A stretch of DNA of 52,281 nucleotides from Saprospiraceae bacterium UBA2365 (GTDB lineage Bacteria; Bacteroidota; Bacteroidia; Chitinophagales; Saprospiraceae), in the NCBI GenBank assembly GCA_002344345.1, contig DDTL01000107.1, forward strand, positions 1 to 52,281, given 5' to 3'. Positions within the stretch are counted from its first letter, which is position 1; each line of letters begins with the position of its first letter. Made by a program: the position numbers and the translations under genes. This document shows positions 9,285 through 17,488 of this stretch, one piece after another. Under the pieces are notes generated by a model. The model saw nothing but the letters and a program-made list of their open reading frames with translations, did no database searches and was not told the DNA's origin.

Positions 9285-9702
9285 GCGATATTTATTTTAT
9301 TCCAAATGTTTGACAGGTTAAAAGTAAGGTTCTAAAGTCTTTTTTTTATTGAAATGGCAGATTTTTGCATTTTGCCATGAAATATTAAATGTATTTCAAT
9401 TGTAGTTGTTTATTAAATATGGTGGAATTGTTCAGCCTGAAAGTCTTTTAGTCATTTGTTCTATAGCCCAGGAAGTATGCTTGTGAGGCAAAGTTTAACC
9501 AACTTTTGCTGAATGAATGTATTGAAACACAGCAGGCAAAATCACCTTAACACTTTATGCATATAAGTCAAACCCTGAGTGTTATAATGATTTGACCTCA
9601 TAGGCTAAACCGCAAAAATGCAGGTAGACTTTTTCTTCCAAAATCCAAACATCAGGTAGATCCGGGCTTATTGGCCGGAATGATCTATGTTGTCAGTAAT
9701 AG
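9285..9702. other. Intergenic region, no gene seen
   Basis: 418 bases between the copper-amine-oxidase-like gene and polA, both on the minus strand. Fragments such as AAAGTCTTTTAGTCATTTG (9439-9457) loosely resemble the dispersed repeat at 20897-21084, but the match is too weak to call a copy. No ORF of note. Confidence 0.35.
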
Positions 9703-11463
9703 TTACTTTTTAATAGGCACAAACATAGGCCCGACTGAGCCCGGCCAGGTTTTGACGCTCAGTTTGCCTTTATCAGCTACCATTTTGGACCAGCAATACT
9801 CCTTACCAGGTCTTTTGTCATTGTACATGCGTGGAACATACCAAAGTATCAGTTTTTCTCTGCTGAGTTTTTCTGCGGGTTGAATGTATTGTTCAGGTCC
9901 CTGCTGATAATCGTATCTGCAACAATCGCCTATCGTCGGAAGATCGGTCGTGCCTTCATCCACATCCTTTTTGAATTTGGACACATATGCGAAAGCAGCA
10001 TCTCCTCTGCCGGCTTTTCCGTACTGTCCGCGATCCGGAACGATATAATAACCTGATCCCTGCTCATTTGTCATTCTGAACCAATATCCTTCAGGGCTGA
10101 ATCTACCTTCATTCTGATCAGTCCACTGTTCTGTTTCCCACTGTTTCCAGCTCTTTCCATCCCATTGAGAGAATAATTCAGGGCCATCACCCAGATCCAG
10201 ATCAATCCTGAATATGGGTTTATACACAGCTGAATCATTGCATCCCTGACCATGGTTCACACCCATGATTCTGAAGCTGCCGTCGTCGTAGAATTCAAGT
10301 CGGTTCTGATACCGGTAATTGCACATTGCAGGCCAGATGGGACTTCTGAAATCCTGTACCAATGCATATCCTGATCCGTTCGCTCCATTGATCTTTTCTA
10401 CCTCAGGCCCTTTGAATGCGACGACTGCTGCGGCGCTGAACATAGGACAACCGATCGCATCACTGTACCCTACTTCTTTTTTGTTGAGATAGCTCACGTG
10501 CCAGTCGACTATTTTGGTTGACTTGATCACCATTTTATCCTTATACTTCACATCCAAAACTTCCATTCCGTCTGATCCCATGATCCTGAATTTGAGTTTC
10601 CAGTTGCCAAATGAGGTGTCGCTGTCGATTTCGCAGAAATGGCTCATGAAATATTCATTTTGCAACTCGTTTTCAGTGAGTTTGAAATCTTTGGACTCGT
10701 TTTTCTGCCATACCAGTCCGATGAGTTTCCAATCTGTCAAGTCCACGATGGACCACACCATACGGTTAGATTTTTTGTAATAAAACGCTGGTCCTGTGCA
10801 CAGGTGTTTGGAACGCTCGCATTTGGTTTCCACCATAGATATCTGCAACTCTTCTCTTACTTCATCCAGATCTTCTGCTTTGATTTGAAGGGCATCCAAT
10901 ACTTCGTCGGAATGGAGTGCGATTTCTATGGCCAGATCGTGGAGCCGCTTGTTGAGTTCAGCTTTCACATCTATTTGCCTTTTGACAGTCAATACCTTGT
11001 CCGAACTCACATCTACAAAAGCGATGCTTGCACTGTTGCTGTAATAGTGATAAAGAAATACCCTGTAACAGCTCCCTTCAGGACAGTTAATTCCATCTGG
11101 AAGTTCTGAAGCCTCTGCAGGCCTGATGCTCATGATCTCATTTCTGAGCGGCTCTCCGGAATCTTTGTGATAAACATCCCGCAAAAAATCCTTATTCATC
11201 AAAGCAAGTTCCTGTGCTTTCCTTTGATTTGCATCCGTCAATTCAGCCTCATTCAAAGATAAAACAGGAGGTTTTTTAGACAATGAACCTTCTATCAACG
11301 AGGCATAATCGGCCAATTCCGGTACCCTTTTCATCATGGCTTCCGGAGTAAAATCCCTTGCTATTACATAATGTTGATCGGTTTCGCCGGACTTTTCATC
11401 TTTGGATGTACAGGCAATGATTAAGGTAAGACTCAGGATTAAGGCAGTTTTGAAGTACTTCAT
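9703..11463 (-). CDS. Lipoprotein with copper-amine-oxidase-like C-terminal region
   Basis: This 586-residue lipoprotein has a lipobox ending at Cys18 (LIIAC). I start it at ATG 11463 rather than an in-frame codon 31 residues upstream, because only this start gives a signal peptide. Residues about 380-550 follow the order of the copper amine oxidase (CAO) catalytic domain: CNYRYQNRLEFYDDGSFRI (381-399) resembles the region of the topaquinone tyrosine, FRIDLDLGDG (418-427) resembles the strand after the HxH copper ligands, and KLILWYVPRMY resembles the segment near the third ligand. The acidic residue after the NY pair is Arg384, and both histidines of HxH are absent. It may be a non-enzymatic or altered relative. 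The family call is inference from motif order. Confidence 0.6.
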   Translation of the reverse strand: MKYFKTALILSLTLIIACTSKDEKSGETDQHYVIARDFTPEAMMKRVPELADYASLIEGSLSKKPPVLSLNEAELTDANQRKAQELALMNKDFLRDVYHKDSGEPLRNEIMSIRPAEASELPDGINCPEGSCYRVFLYHYYSNSASIAFVDVSSDKVLTVKRQIDVKAELNKRLHDLAIEIALHSDEVLDALQIKAEDLDEVREELQISMVETKCERSKHLCTGPAFYYKKSNRMVWSIVDLTDWKLIGLVWQKNESKDFKLTENELQNEYFMSHFCEIDSDTSFGNWKLKFRIMGSDGMEVLDVKYKDKMVIKSTKIVDWHVSYLNKKEVGYSDAIGCPMFSAAAVVAFKGPEVEKINGANGSGYALVQDFRSPIWPAMCNYRYQNRLEFYDDGSFRIMGVNHGQGCNDSAVYKPIFRIDLDLGDGPELFSQWDGKSWKQWETEQWTDQNEGRFSPEGYWFRMTNEQGSGYYIVPDRGQYGKAGRGDAAFAYVSKFKKDVDEGTTDLPTIGDCCRYDYQQGPEQYIQPAEKLSREKLILWYVPRMYNDKRPGKEYCWSKMVADKGKLSVKTWPGSVGPMFVPIKK

Positions 11464-11792
11464 AAAATACAAATATTTGAACGGGCTAATGTACAGATTT
11501 TTGGGTTTAAAACTTTTATGGAAAGACACTTCTTTTACATTTTCTGGAAAAATCACAAAAAAAAGGCTGGGATTTGAGTCACGACGATGAATGTCGTGAT
11601 CTGCGAGATTTGAAGGTAAGATAATCAGATCATTGGATCATCAGATCATTTTTAATACAAACTTCGCCAAAATTGTCTATTCTTTTCCTGTTCCCACAGA
11701 TCTCCCAGATCAGTGCAGAATTTAATTGAAAATGATGAAAAAAAATCAATCATAACCACCTGGATAATCTTTTTCAACCTGCGTAAATCTTC

Positions 11793-11824
11793 GAATTTTC
11801 AAATTTTCAAATTTTCAAATTTTC
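11793..11824. repeat. 8-bp tandem repeat, four copies
   Basis: The unit AAATTTTC occurs four times in a row (the first with one change) between the copper-amine-oxidase-like gene and the ppa promoter. It starts 34 bases upstream of the TTG box of that promoter. Confidence 0.85.
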
Positions 11825-11857
11825 ACATCAAAAAAATGTTTCTGTATCTTTTTACTA

Positions 11858-11887
11858 TTGCACGATATGGGAAGTATGCTATCTTTG
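11858..11887 (+). promoter_or_regulatory. Bacteroidota-type promoter of ppa
   Basis: TTG (11858-11860), a 19-base spacer and TATCTTTG (11880-11887) match the TTG-N17-23-TAnnTTTG pattern of Bacteroidota housekeeping promoters. The -7 box lies 33 bases before the ppa ATG. Confidence 0.65.
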
Positions 11888-11920
11888 CCTGCTCTAATCT
11901 CAACATCATAAATTAAGCAA

Positions 11921-12466
11921 ATGAATCACAATTTTAATCCCTGGCACAATGTTTCCCCTGGTCATGAATTACCTGAAATCGTTCAGGGTATCATTGAAAT
12001 CCCCAAAGGCAGCAGAGCAAAATATGAATTGGACAAAGAAAGCGGTTTATTAAAGCTGGACAGGGTGTTGTTCAGCTCTGTTTACTATCCGGCAAATTAT
12101 GGTTTTATCCCGCAGAGTTATTGTGATGATAAAGATCCTCTGGATATATTGATCTTATCTCAAATTGAAGTTGTACCGATGTGCATTGTCCCAGCAAAGA
12201 TCATCGGTGTGATGCGAATGCTGGACAACGGTGAAGCTGATGATAAGATCATTGCAGTGGCGCAGGGTGATCCCAGTGTTTGCCATATCAATGATATTTC
12301 AGAATTACCTCAGCACTTTATTTCCGAGTTGCGTAGTTTTTTCGAAGACTATAAAAAACTGGAGAACAAAACGGTGGTGGTGGAGGAATTCCTCAACAAA
12401 GAAACAGCGATCCGTATTCTTCAGGATAGCTTCAGGATGTATGAAGAGTTTTTTCCTGATAAATAA
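11921..12466 (+). CDS. ppa: Inorganic pyrophosphatase (family I)
   Basis: This 181-residue enzyme hydrolyses pyrophosphate to phosphate, pulling biosynthetic reactions forward. The family I signature CDDKDPLDILIL contains the metal-binding Asp70, Asp72 and Asp75, and further acidic ligands lie in LDNGEADDKI (Asp102, Asp107). EIPKGSRAKYE and YYPANYGFIP are also diagnostic. Its length is normal for the bacterial enzyme. A good promoter lies upstream, and the DUF6157 gene follows after 32 bases, probably on the same transcript. Confidence 0.96.
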   Translation: MNHNFNPWHNVSPGHELPEIVQGIIEIPKGSRAKYELDKESGLLKLDRVLFSSVYYPANYGFIPQSYCDDKDPLDILILSQIEVVPMCIVPAKIIGVMRMLDNGEADDKIIAVAQGDPSVCHINDISELPQHFISELRSFFEDYKKLENKTVVVEEFLNKETAIRILQDSFRMYEEFFPDK

Positions 12467-12498
12467 CATATTACATTTCTATAAGCACTACATTTAAG

Positions 12499-12924
12499 AT
12501 GGCTGCCGATCAATTCCATTCAACGAATTACTGCAACACTTTTATTGAAGTGGCAGAAGATACCAAAGTGGACTGTGGTACCGTTCCGCCACAAAAAGGC
12601 AAAGAGAAAACAATAGCTGTGATGCAATACGAAATGCTGGCGGACCGACCTTACCAATTTACATCTGATGAAGTGCTTTTTCAGGTTTTTGCCGACCGCA
12701 AAGCCATCCAAAGTTCAGCCATCGAATCTGAAAGGAAAGCATTTTTCTCTAAAGGGCAACCCTGTTTCCGGGCTTCACCACTTACAAAATCATTTGGCTT
12801 CGGTGTTCATGCCAATGATGTGGGCAAGATTGCCATTTACGGAATGGAGACTGAAACCTATCGCACATTTGTAAATGATCCGAAAGTCAAAAAGGTCAAG
12901 GCCATGCGTTCTTCCAAAAAGTGA
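12499..12924 (+). CDS. DUF6157-family protein
   Basis: A 141-residue soluble protein with no signal peptide or membrane segment. The opening FHSTNYCNTFIEVAEDTKV and the later PCFRASPLTKSFGFGVH match the DUF6157 family as I remember it; no function is known to me. The C-terminus is basic (KVKKVKAMRSSKK). It is downstream of ppa with a 32-base gap. The family is scattered across many bacteria, so pairing with ppa may be incidental. Confidence 0.75.
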   Translation: MAADQFHSTNYCNTFIEVAEDTKVDCGTVPPQKGKEKTIAVMQYEMLADRPYQFTSDEVLFQVFADRKAIQSSAIESERKAFFSKGQPCFRASPLTKSFGFGVHANDVGKIAIYGMETETYRTFVNDPKVKKVKAMRSSKK

Positions 12925-13222
12925 GGTGTGGCATTCCCGGAAATGACAATTCATCCTGATATGAAATATTTTTAAACCAAAATAGCTAAACTCTGGCTGA
13001 CATTGGATTCAACAGTGTTTTAAAAGCATATACTTTTCAGGGATCAAAAGCTATTTTAGCAAAAATGGATTGACAATATCTGTTCCCATAGTGATCTTCA
13101 TGCTTAATTATACATTTCAAACCCAATGCATCTGTCAACCAGGAATATCTCGGATCCATAATCATAAAAGGCATTCAGTCCGAATGGTTTTCAGCGCTGG
13201 AAATAAATGAGTTCATCCTGCT

Positions 13223-13966
13223 TTATTGAATTTCATTCACTTTCCTGAGTGCAAAAGAGGGCGCCAACCTTGATAAAATATAAAGCATTTTTGCGCCTCC
13301 AACCTTTATTTCAGTATTACCTTTTTCAAGCCCTTTGATCATTTCTGAAACCGCTGCTTCTGCACTGATGGCAATTTTTGGCGGAGTGCCCTTATGCCAA
13401 GGCGTATCAACAGCCGGAAACATCACTTCAAATACCTTGGTTTTTTCATCTTTTAAACGGATTCTGAGCGTTTGGGTAAAGGAGTGCAAGGCCGATTTGG
13501 ATGAATTGTAAAATGGATAAATAACTCTCGGAGCAAAAATTAAACCTGTTGTAATGTTAATGATGGCAGAATCATCCTGAGCACTGATGTTATGATATAG
13601 CAGTTTGATCAGTCGTATCGGAGCAACTAAATTTGTCTGATATTCTTTTTCTGCTAGTTCAACCACATTTTCATCCCGGATAAAGTCAATTTTATTTACT
13701 ATAGCCGCATTATTTATCAGAACATTTAGATCTGGATGGAAAGCTGTGATCTTACGCGCCAAATCGGAACATTGTTGACTATCTGAAAGGTCACATTGAT
13801 AGGTAATGATTTGCGGCATAATTTTTTTGGCATCCAAAAGCTTTTCATTTGATTTACCGCAAATGATCACTTTGTTTCCTTTTTGAATGAGCACTTTACT
13901 TAATGCAAGTCCGATACCTGAACTACCGCCTGTAATCAATACTGTTTTGTTTTTGAGTTTCATCAT
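13223..13966 (-). CDS. Short-chain dehydrogenase/reductase (DltE-like)
   Basis: This 247-residue NAD(P)-dependent oxidoreductase has the cofactor loop TGGSSGIG (residues 12-19), NNAA at 85-88, and the catalytic pair Tyr153 and Lys157 (YNSSK). The catalytic Ser position appears as Thr (NITTG, 139-140). The substrate is unknown; the layout resembles DltE-type members. It lies 65 bases downstream of a Crp/Fnr-type regulator on the same strand. The gap holds a TAGTTTTG -7 box and a TTGAC-N4-GTCAA palindrome placed where an activator would bind. Two adjacent ATGs (13966 and 13963) are possible. Confidence 0.88.
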   Translation of the reverse strand: MMKLKNKTVLITGGSSGIGLALSKVLIQKGNKVIICGKSNEKLLDAKKIMPQIITYQCDLSDSQQCSDLARKITAFHPDLNVLINNAAIVNKIDFIRDENVVELAEKEYQTNLVAPIRLIKLLYHNISAQDDSAIINITTGLIFAPRVIYPFYNSSKSALHSFTQTLRIRLKDEKTKVFEVMFPAVDTPWHKGTPPKIAISAEAAVSEMIKGLEKGNTEIKVGGAKMLYILSRLAPSFALRKVNEIQ

Positions 13967-13991
13967 AATATATTTTAGTTAAACAATACTG

Positions 13992-13999
13992 CAAAACTA
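13992..13999 (-). promoter_or_regulatory. Candidate -7 box (TAGTTTTG) of the SDR gene
   Basis: It matches TAnnTTTG on the minus strand, 26 bases before the SDR ATG. No TTG box is found at the usual distance; a palindrome occupies that place instead, as expected for an activator-dependent promoter. Confidence 0.5.
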
Positions 14000-14021
14000 C
14001 AGACCGGAAATCCCGCATGCA

Positions 14022-14035
14022 TTGACCTAAGTCAA
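14022..14035. promoter_or_regulatory. Candidate Crp/Fnr-type operator, TTGAC-N4-GTCAA
   Basis: A perfect 5-bp inverted repeat with a 4-base spacer (CTAA), the geometry of FNR/DNR sites (TTGAT-N4-ATCAA). It overlaps the stop codon of the Crp/Fnr gene. Its centre is about 43 bases upstream of the start of transcription expected from the -7 box at 13992-13999, close to the class II activator position. Confidence 0.5.
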
Positions 14036-14589
14036 AAAATGATCTTTCTGCGAATCCTGCTCAATGTTTCAGGTTGTATTCCGAGGTATGAAGCTATGAC
14101 GCCCTGTTTAACTCGTTGATCCATGCCCGGGAATTCATTAAGGAATTCCTTATATCTCGTTTCGGCATCCAATAATAATAAGTCACGTTCTCTTTTTTCT
14201 TTAATAATATACCCTTTTTCAAGAAATTTCATCAAGAATCTCACCCAGAATATATCTTTCTTCTGCAACGCAAGGAAATCCGACCATTTGATCACGAGCA
14301 ATTGAGTGTTTTCCAATGCTTCAATTGAAAAGTAGGAAGGTTTCCCTAAAACCATTGCTGAATATGAACTGATAAAATTATTTTCAGCCATCATGGCTTT
14401 GGTAAATTCATCTCCTTTATCATTGGTATATACATAACGCATCAAACCTTTAGAAACAAAGGCAATTTTCAATGGCATTTCTCCTGCTCTGATAAAATAT
14501 TCAGATGTCCTGTACGACTTTTCCTTCCCTATCGACAGCAACTCTTCTATTCGATCCTCCGGGAGAAATTGTTTCAATTGTTCTTTCAT
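14032..14589 (-). CDS. Crp/Fnr-family transcriptional regulator
   Basis: This 185-residue protein has an N-terminal cyclic-nucleotide-binding-type beta-roll (about residues 25-110), a long dimer helix and a C-terminal helix-turn-helix (VIASYLGIQPETLSRIRRK). The recognition helix carries Glu174, Ser177 and Arg178, the E-xx-SR pattern of FNR, which reads TTGA half-sites. There is no cysteine anywhere, so it is not an iron-sulphur oxygen sensor; the effector is unknown. I chose ATG 14589 over a TTG seven codons upstream. It precedes an SDR gene with a matching palindrome in the gap. Confidence 0.88.
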   Translation of the reverse strand: MKEQLKQFLPEDRIEELLSIGKEKSYRTSEYFIRAGEMPLKIAFVSKGLMRYVYTNDKGDEFTKAMMAENNFISSYSAMVLGKPSYFSIEALENTQLLVIKWSDFLALQKKDIFWVRFLMKFLEKGYIIKEKRERDLLLLDAETRYKEFLNEFPGMDQRVKQGVIASYLGIQPETLSRIRRKIIF

Positions 14590-14942
14590 TATAAAATTTT
14601 CTATATCCAAAAAATCATTATCTGCTGATTTACAAGGATGTAATTCTTTACTTTGATTGTTAACCAGGCACTCTTTTTTTCAATCATTTTAAACCTTGTC
14701 TAATCCATGCCGGAATTTGAGGTTGCCTCAAAAAAATATTACATACTTTTATTCTGATTCATCTGATTTTTGAATTGCAACCGCATAACAGATTTCTTCA
14801 AAAATAACCAGATCCTTACTCGAAAAATTTTGTACGTTGAATTCCATGTAAGTTACAGAGTCACTTTCTCAATAAAAACTGAATTTACTTTTGTCCAAAT
14901 TGATCTTTCAGAAACCGGAGATGACTTGGTTAGTTACATTCA
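14590..14942. other. Intergenic region, no gene seen
   Basis: 353 AT-rich bases between the GSCFA gene and the Crp/Fnr gene. An ORF on the plus strand runs from here into the GSCFA gene but looks like chance. No hairpin or promoter box stands out. Confidence 0.35.
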
Positions 14943-15935
14943 TTACAATTCACCCGGAATCATTCTCTTTGTCAATTCGCCGATCTCATACGAAAAATCG
15001 ATGCCAAAACCACCTGAAGAAATGATTTCCATATCAGCTTTGAGTTTATTCAGAAATGCGATGTATTCCGGGCTGTCCGGATAAATCGGACGATGAGTAA
15101 ATGATTGGCTGAGCTTTTGAACCTGAGCGAGCAAACCGGTTGATTCATGGTCTAAAGTAGCTAGTGTGATCAATTCCCAAACATAATCAACCCCTGACTT
15201 TGCAGGATGAACCAGGTCATCGCCATAAAATCTGTAATCGCGCAGGTCATCCATAAAGATCTCATAGGCAGGAAAATATGAAACATTCTCCAAATGCCTC
15301 AAAGCATCAACAGCCATCAAAAGAGTTGCTTTGCTCAATTGGTTCTGGTGCATTCCATTACTCAAATAGCGTACCGGGCTTACGGTTAATACGATTTGAA
15401 TTCCCGGATTCAACATTTTCAATCCGTTTATCAGTCCGTTCAAAGCTCCCGTGATTTCTTTAAGACCCAACATATCACCTTCGAATAAATGTGCTGGAAA
15501 TTTGTGGTTGTTGGCAACAATCTGACCTGTTAGTTTATATCTGTGAACCTGCGCTGTGCCCAGGGTAATAAATGCAATGTCAGTTTCTTGCAAAAACGCT
15601 TTGGTCAGTTTTATCTGTTTTTGCAAAGATGTTAAAGTCTGTTGCGGTTTGCTGCCGGAAAAAGAACCATGAAAATCAAAATGGTGCCAGCGGTTGTCTC
15701 GGAGCTCCAATTGTTGGGCTTTAAGCGTGACGGACCCGAATACATATTCGAGCGCTCTTGATAACGAGACCGGATTGAATTGAATGCCCAAAGGGTTGAT
15801 CAGACAGTTGAACTTAGCTTTCTGAAATTTTTGGCCGATCTCCTCGGCAAAACAGGAGCCCCCAAAAAAAAGTTTTGATCTATAGCTTATATTCCAGGGA
15901 TATTGAGGAAGGTCAATATTCGTTTTAAACAACAT
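14943..15935 (-). CDS. GSCFA-domain protein
   Basis: This 330-residue protein carries the motif that names the family (FGGSCFAEEIG, near residue 30), followed by NPLGIQFNP and the conserved strand FITLGTAQVHR. GSCFA proteins are related to SGNH/GDSL hydrolases, and the C-terminal DDLVHPAKSGVDYVWE would supply the Asp-x-x-His pair of such enzymes. The substrate is unknown. There is no signal peptide, so it should be cytoplasmic. It is divergent from a PorP/SprF gene. The start at ATG 15935 has a TATTTTTG box 27 bases upstream. Confidence 0.88.
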   Translation of the reverse strand: MLFKTNIDLPQYPWNISYRSKLFFGGSCFAEEIGQKFQKAKFNCLINPLGIQFNPVSLSRALEYVFGSVTLKAQQLELRDNRWHHFDFHGSFSGSKPQQTLTSLQKQIKLTKAFLQETDIAFITLGTAQVHRYKLTGQIVANNHKFPAHLFEGDMLGLKEITGALNGLINGLKMLNPGIQIVLTVSPVRYLSNGMHQNQLSKATLLMAVDALRHLENVSYFPAYEIFMDDLRDYRFYGDDLVHPAKSGVDYVWELITLATLDHESTGLLAQVQKLSQSFTHRPIYPDSPEYIAFLNKLKADMEIISSGGFGIDFSYEIGELTKRMIPGEL

Positions 15936-15962
15936 ATCGAAGCATAATTTGAAGTAAATCTA

Positions 15963-15970
15963 CAAAAATA
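15963..15970 (-). promoter_or_regulatory. Candidate -7 box (TATTTTTG) of the GSCFA gene
   Basis: It matches TAnnTTTG on the minus strand, with a TTG 15 bases upstream, slightly shorter than usual. Nothing else was recognised in the 310-base region (15936-16245) shared with the divergent PorP/SprF gene. Confidence 0.4.
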
Positions 15971-16245
15971 ATTTATCTTTTACCTCAAAATATGAGGCAG
16001 CAACAGGCATGATTATTGCATCTTTAGAGCAATGCAGCAGGAAGTTTTTGTAGGTAAATGACAATTTATCTTAAATTACTTGGTTATCTTAACAATAAAA
16101 TACTATTTTTATCTCCTGATTTTTTGAAATCTTTTTATAATTGAAGCTTTAAAATCAAATCATTAATTGTCAGATTTATTAGTTGCCTAAAAATCAATGA
16201 TTCTGAAGTGTGGTTGGTTAATATTAGCTGGTAAAAAATCTTTTT

Positions 16246-17289
16246 ATGAAGAAACTTAGGTATTACGTTCTGATTTTAATCTCGATATTCATTTATCAGT
16301 CAGGTTTTGCGCAGGACATCCATTTTTCACAGTTTTATATGTCTCCGCTCAATCTCAACCCTGCAATGACTGGGATTACCAACTGCAATACCCGGATTGT
16401 AGCCAATTACAGAAATCAATGGGCTCCCATCCTCAAATCCAATGCATTCAACACATATTCCATCAGTTACGACCAGAAAATGACGGTGGGAAGAACGGAT
16501 TATTTCGGTATTGGAGGTGCGTTTTGGGGTGATGTGGCAGGAGCAACCAGGTTTGGGACGATCCAGGGCAAGATTTCAGGTTCATATGCCAAAAAAATGG
16601 GCGGAACCAGAAAAAAATCCCATTTCCTTGTGATCGGCGCTGAAGGTGCATTCTCTCAAAGAAGGATCAGTCAATCCAGCCTGATTTTCGGGGATGGTAT
16701 TGATCCGAACACAGGCGAATATGGTACAACCAATGACCTGGTGGACAGATACAATTATCTTTTTGCAGACATTTCTGCCGGTTTATTATGGTTTTCCAAT
16801 CTGAATGAATATACCAATTACTATTTTGGCATTGCTGCGCACCACCTTAATCAGGCGAATCAGACTTTTTATAACAATGAATATGTTCCGTTATATACCA
16901 AATTCACTGTGCATGGTGGCGGACAATTTGAAATACAGCCAAGGATCAGCTTACTTCCAAATCTCGTGATGTTTTTACAGGGTCCACATGTGGAAGTTAA
17001 CTTTGGCTTGAGTACCCGTTTTGCCATGGGATTCTCCAGAAAACAGGAACAGGGATTCCAGGCAGGGTTGTGGTATCGTCTGGGAACACAGTACGAAAGC
17101 AAATTACATAGTGATGCCATCATCATTTCTACCAGATTTGATTATGAACAATTCGGTATCGGGCTGAGCTACGATATCAACATTTCTTCCCTCAATCAGG
17201 CTTCTTTTGGGAACAATGCCATCGAACTGGCATTGTCATACAATATTTGCGGTCCTGAAAACAGGGGCATCTATTGTCCGAAGTTCTAA
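16246..17289 (+). CDS. PorP/SprF-family outer-membrane protein
   Basis: This 347-residue outer-membrane protein has a signal peptide (about 1-22, ending FAQ) followed by the family opening DIHFSQFYMSPLNLNPAMTG and YRNQWAPI. PorP/SprF proteins work with type IX secretion, anchoring or exporting surface adhesins that carry type B C-terminal domains. Here it stands alone, between a divergent GSCFA gene and a downstream terminator, with no adhesin next to it. A second member at 24694-25647 is in an adhesin operon. Two Cys in the C-terminal part (NICGPENRGIYCPKF) could form a disulfide. Confidence 0.93.
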   Translation: MKKLRYYVLILISIFIYQSGFAQDIHFSQFYMSPLNLNPAMTGITNCNTRIVANYRNQWAPILKSNAFNTYSISYDQKMTVGRTDYFGIGGAFWGDVAGATRFGTIQGKISGSYAKKMGGTRKKSHFLVIGAEGAFSQRRISQSSLIFGDGIDPNTGEYGTTNDLVDRYNYLFADISAGLLWFSNLNEYTNYYFGIAAHHLNQANQTFYNNEYVPLYTKFTVHGGGQFEIQPRISLLPNLVMFLQGPHVEVNFGLSTRFAMGFSRKQEQGFQAGLWYRLGTQYESKLHSDAIIISTRFDYEQFGIGLSYDINISSLNQASFGNNAIELALSYNICGPENRGIYCPKF

Positions 17290-17311
17290 AATTTAGTTTT
17301 TTTTAAATATT

Positions 17312-17347
17312 AAAAAGGTGTTCAATGTTAAGTTGAACACCTTTTTT
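17312..17347 (+). terminator. Intrinsic terminator of the PorP/SprF gene
   Basis: A 14-bp perfect stem (17312-17325 with 17333-17346), a 7-base loop and a run of six T. It starts 23 bases after the stop codon. Confidence 0.9.
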
Positions 17348-17488
17348 ATTAGGCTAATTATTAAGAAACAATTCTTGATTTAATTTCGCTGCCTGATCTA
17401 TGTTATATTATTTGTATGCTTTTTATTATTATTGTGTTTTCTTTTACAGACCAATGTTTCCATTGGATAACATATTAAACTGAAGGCC

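Noticed and set aside
9565..9599. GTCAAA...TTTGAC inverted pair as a second Crp/Fnr-type site
   Set aside because: The half-sites are about 20 bases apart and face the wrong way for the TTGAC-N4-GTCAA geometry.
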